A DNA stretch of 64,000 bases, taken from the NCBI RefSeq assembly GCF_028289625.1, contig NZ_JANQOM010000034.1, positions 1-64,000 of the forward strand, read 5' to 3'. Numbering within the stretch: position 1 is the stretch's first letter; each line of letters opens with the position of its first letter. A program made the position numbers and the translations under genes. Of this stretch, positions 62,119 through 64,000 are shown in pieces. The notes beneath the pieces were generated by a model. The model saw only the letters and a list, made by a program, of their open reading frames with translations, did not search any database and was not told the DNA's origin. The DNA comes from Winogradskyella sp. (lineage in GTDB: Bacteria; Bacteroidota; Bacteroidia; Flavobacteriales; Flavobacteriaceae).

Positions 62119-63999
62119 TTATTTAAGTACTGTAAACTCAATAGAAGAATCGTTGTAGACTTTATGGGTCTGCGCCTTAAAGTCGCTTTCCTTCGCTTCA
62201 AAAATGTTATTGACATAGGTCTGTGGATTCGCATCTATATAAGGAAAAAATGTACTCTGCACTTGCACCTGAATTTTATGCCCTTTCTTAAAGGTATGGA
62301 AGACATCTTGCAATTTTAAGTTGACTGCTGTTTTTTGATTGGGCACAAATGGCTCAGGATTGGTCATACTATTCCTAAAGCGACCACGTAAGGTTTCGCT
62401 TCTCACAAGCATATAATAATTACTCAACTTTAAGTGATCTTGGACATCTTCTGTATTTTTGGTATCTGCAGGAAATACATCAATAACCTTTACAATCCAG
62501 TCGGCTGCAGTTCCCGTCGTTGATACATTTAATTTTGCGAGAATATCTCCTGCAAGCGTCACATCATTTTCTAGCACTTCGGTTTCAAAAGTCAGTACAT
62601 CTGGTCGTCTCGCTGCAAAACGTTGGTCATCTGTCATAAACTTTCGAGGTGTAAATACCACTTTGATATCTTCAGAATATGGTACAGGTTTTTTAGGGTC
62701 ACTTATAAAATCTGAAGTAGCAATCTTTCTATCGGCCCGCTTGGTCAAACGTTCGTAAGGTTGCATATAATAGCTTTCCTTAGCGGTATTTGTTGGTGGC
62801 CAGGAATCAAAAGATTGCCATACTTTAGCACCTGTATCGAACATATGCGCCTCAGCTAAACCTGTTTCGCCATTGGCATTTCCTTTTAAAAAATGATTAA
62901 AGAACTTCGTTTCGATATTCTTTTGGAAATAATCTGAAATACTATCGCCAAAATGAATATTCCCAATTACCTGTCGTGTTCTGGTTCTTGCCCAATCCCC
63001 ATGGCTCCATGGTCCGAAAACAAGTGTATTATAATTGTCACTATTTTTTTCGATACTTTGATACGTATTGTAGGGGCCGTACAAATCTTCGGCATCAAAC
63101 TGTCCGCCAACAATCATAGTCGCAGGTTTTATGTCTTTCAAATGCTGAATAATGTCTCTGCTTTGCCAAAACTCATCATAGGTAACATGTGTTTTTAATT
63201 GTTCCATAAAGACATTGTCTTCTCCATAGAATTTATCGAGCTTACTTAACGGCATATGATCTAAAAAGAACTGATATTGATCTTCGGTGCCAATATCTGG
63301 GAACGTATACCATGATTCGGTTGTAGGCGTGTCTTTCATATAACCAAATACTGATGTTGCTCTCCAATAGCTTAACAAATAGGCACCGTTGTGATAGAAA
63401 TCATCAAAAAAGAAATCACCAATACAAGCTTGTGGTGAAGCCGCTTTTAATGCTGGATGTGCATCTAGCAATGAATAAGTAGTATAAAACCCTGGATAAG
63501 AGATTCCATAAGTACCTACTTTACCGTTATTATTTTCAACATTACTAATCAACCATTCAATGGTATCATAAGTATCACTAGCTTCATCTGTTTGTTGGCC
63601 TGTTTTGTTAGGAATATAAGCTCGCATATTATCATAAACGCCTTCACTATTCCAACGACCACGAACATCTTGGTAAACCATAATATTACCTTCTTCCATA
63701 AGGTATTTATTTGGCCCCACTTTATTTAGATATTCATTTTCACCATATGGTCTACAACTGTAAGGCGTTCGCTTTAAGAGCATCGGATATGCCTTTGAAG
63801 TGTCCTTTGGAGAATAAATTGTAGTGTGTAATTTAATGCCATCACGCATTTCTATCATCACTTCTTTTTTGGTATAATTGTCTTTTACATAGGTATTAAC
63901 TTCTGCTGTTTTCGGAGTTTCAATAGCTTGATGCTTATCGTCTTTACAACTGGTAATTGTAAATACAATCAATATAATGAGAAGGAAATTCTTTGTCAT
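62119..63999 (-). CDS. CocE/NonD family hydrolase lipoprotein (X-Pro dipeptidyl-peptidase type)
   Basis: This 626-residue protein has lipobox TITSC (Cys18). It has the CocE/X-Pro peptidase layout: an alpha/beta-hydrolase domain with nucleophile elbow GTYGISYPG (Ser167), DVRGRWNSEG (111-120), a helical cap (about 190-300), HGDW with the presumed catalytic His (near 342) and a C-terminal jelly-roll beta domain (about 440-626). The family includes cocaine esterase and alpha-amino-acid ester hydrolases. The substrate is uncertain. The start ATG is one base from the window edge; upstream context is not visible. Confidence 0.93.
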   Translation of the reverse strand: MTKNFLLIILIVFTITSCKDDKHQAIETPKTAEVNTYVKDNYTKKEVMIEMRDGIKLHTTIYSPKDTSKAYPMLLKRTPYSCRPYGENEYLNKVGPNKYLMEEGNIMVYQDVRGRWNSEGVYDNMRAYIPNKTGQQTDEASDTYDTIEWLISNVENNNGKVGTYGISYPGFYTTYSLLDAHPALKAASPQACIGDFFFDDFYHNGAYLLSYWRATSVFGYMKDTPTTESWYTFPDIGTEDQYQFFLDHMPLSKLDKFYGEDNVFMEQLKTHVTYDEFWQSRDIIQHLKDIKPATMIVGGQFDAEDLYGPYNTYQSIEKNSDNYNTLVFGPWSHGDWARTRTRQVIGNIHFGDSISDYFQKNIETKFFNHFLKGNANGETGLAEAHMFDTGAKVWQSFDSWPPTNTAKESYYMQPYERLTKRADRKIATSDFISDPKKPVPYSEDIKVVFTPRKFMTDDQRFAARRPDVLTFETEVLENDVTLAGDILAKLNVSTTGTAADWIVKVIDVFPADTKNTEDVQDHLKLSNYYMLVRSETLRGRFRNSMTNPEPFVPNQKTAVNLKLQDVFHTFKKGHKIQVQVQSTFFPYIDANPQTYVNNIFEAKESDFKAQTHKVYNDSSIEFTVLK

Positions 64000-64000
64000 A

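Overview
The window looks like chromosomal DNA of a marine-type member of the Flavobacteriaceae (Bacteroidota). The evidence is the AT-rich composition, the menaquinone gene order, lipoproteins with short Bacteroidota-style signal sequences, two giant secreted proteins ending in type IX secretion (T9SS type A) sorting domains, sigma/anti-sigma/outer-membrane-barrel loci, and the four-helix-bundle protein typical of this phylum. No tRNA, rRNA, CRISPR array, transposase or prophage was found. Both edges carry genes: menA runs off the left edge, and a CocE/NonD hydrolase ends one base inside the right edge.

Layout: 1-5933 (minus) is a menaquinone cluster (hotdog thioesterase, menF, menD, DUF2853, cvfB, menB, menA). 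5988-11573 holds a small esterase, a GNAT acetyltransferase, a YtxH protein, and two class-C beta-lactamase-like hydrolases flanking a GntR regulator. 11724-13974 is the first sigma/anti-sigma locus, with a DUF4097-type secreted protein. 14092-18764 carries a hydrolase, a secreted protein, a CoA-transferase and an AraC regulator, with a duplicated araC leader on the far side of the CoA-transferase. 18947-22220 is a GH130/glycosyltransferase pair. 22383-23974 is an ECF42-like sigma factor with its DGPF/YCII partner. 24195-26744 has a YfiM-like protein, a YrpB-like flavoenzyme and an rRNA methyltransferase without a normal start codon. 26825-29228 is the second sigma/anti-sigma/barrel locus, followed by dnaK. 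31626-34807 has a collagen-like lipoprotein, panB, a four-helix-bundle cassette and an RluA-type enzyme. 34804-36678 is a histidine kinase operon. 36812-41464 is a 5-oxoproline operon (DUF2891, Nramp-like, pxpA, pxpB, pxpC).

41607-51347 is the most plastic part. Two tandem paralogous membrane/TPR proteins are followed by two decayed 3' ends of the same family, each preceded by a copy of the comM 3' end. The third sigma locus, in which anti-sigma and barrel are fused, and an AT-rich orphan gene are embedded between these remnants. 51389-63999 has comM, an amidase, two tandem 14-repeat FG-GAP/T9SS proteins, a YheT-like hydrolase and the CocE/NonD hydrolase. A remnant of the YheT gene tail lies between the two FG-GAP genes and marks the breakpoint of their duplication.

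Recurring themes are four sigma factors in 64 kb, tandem duplication that leaves tails of neighbouring genes behind, and dispersed palindromic intergenic repeats. I saw no self-contained defence or mobile system. The best candidates for undescribed biology are the TolB-like/TPR paralog family with its decay footprint, the fused anti-sigma/outer-membrane barrel, and the Nramp homologue that has lost its metal ligands inside the oxoprolinase operon.
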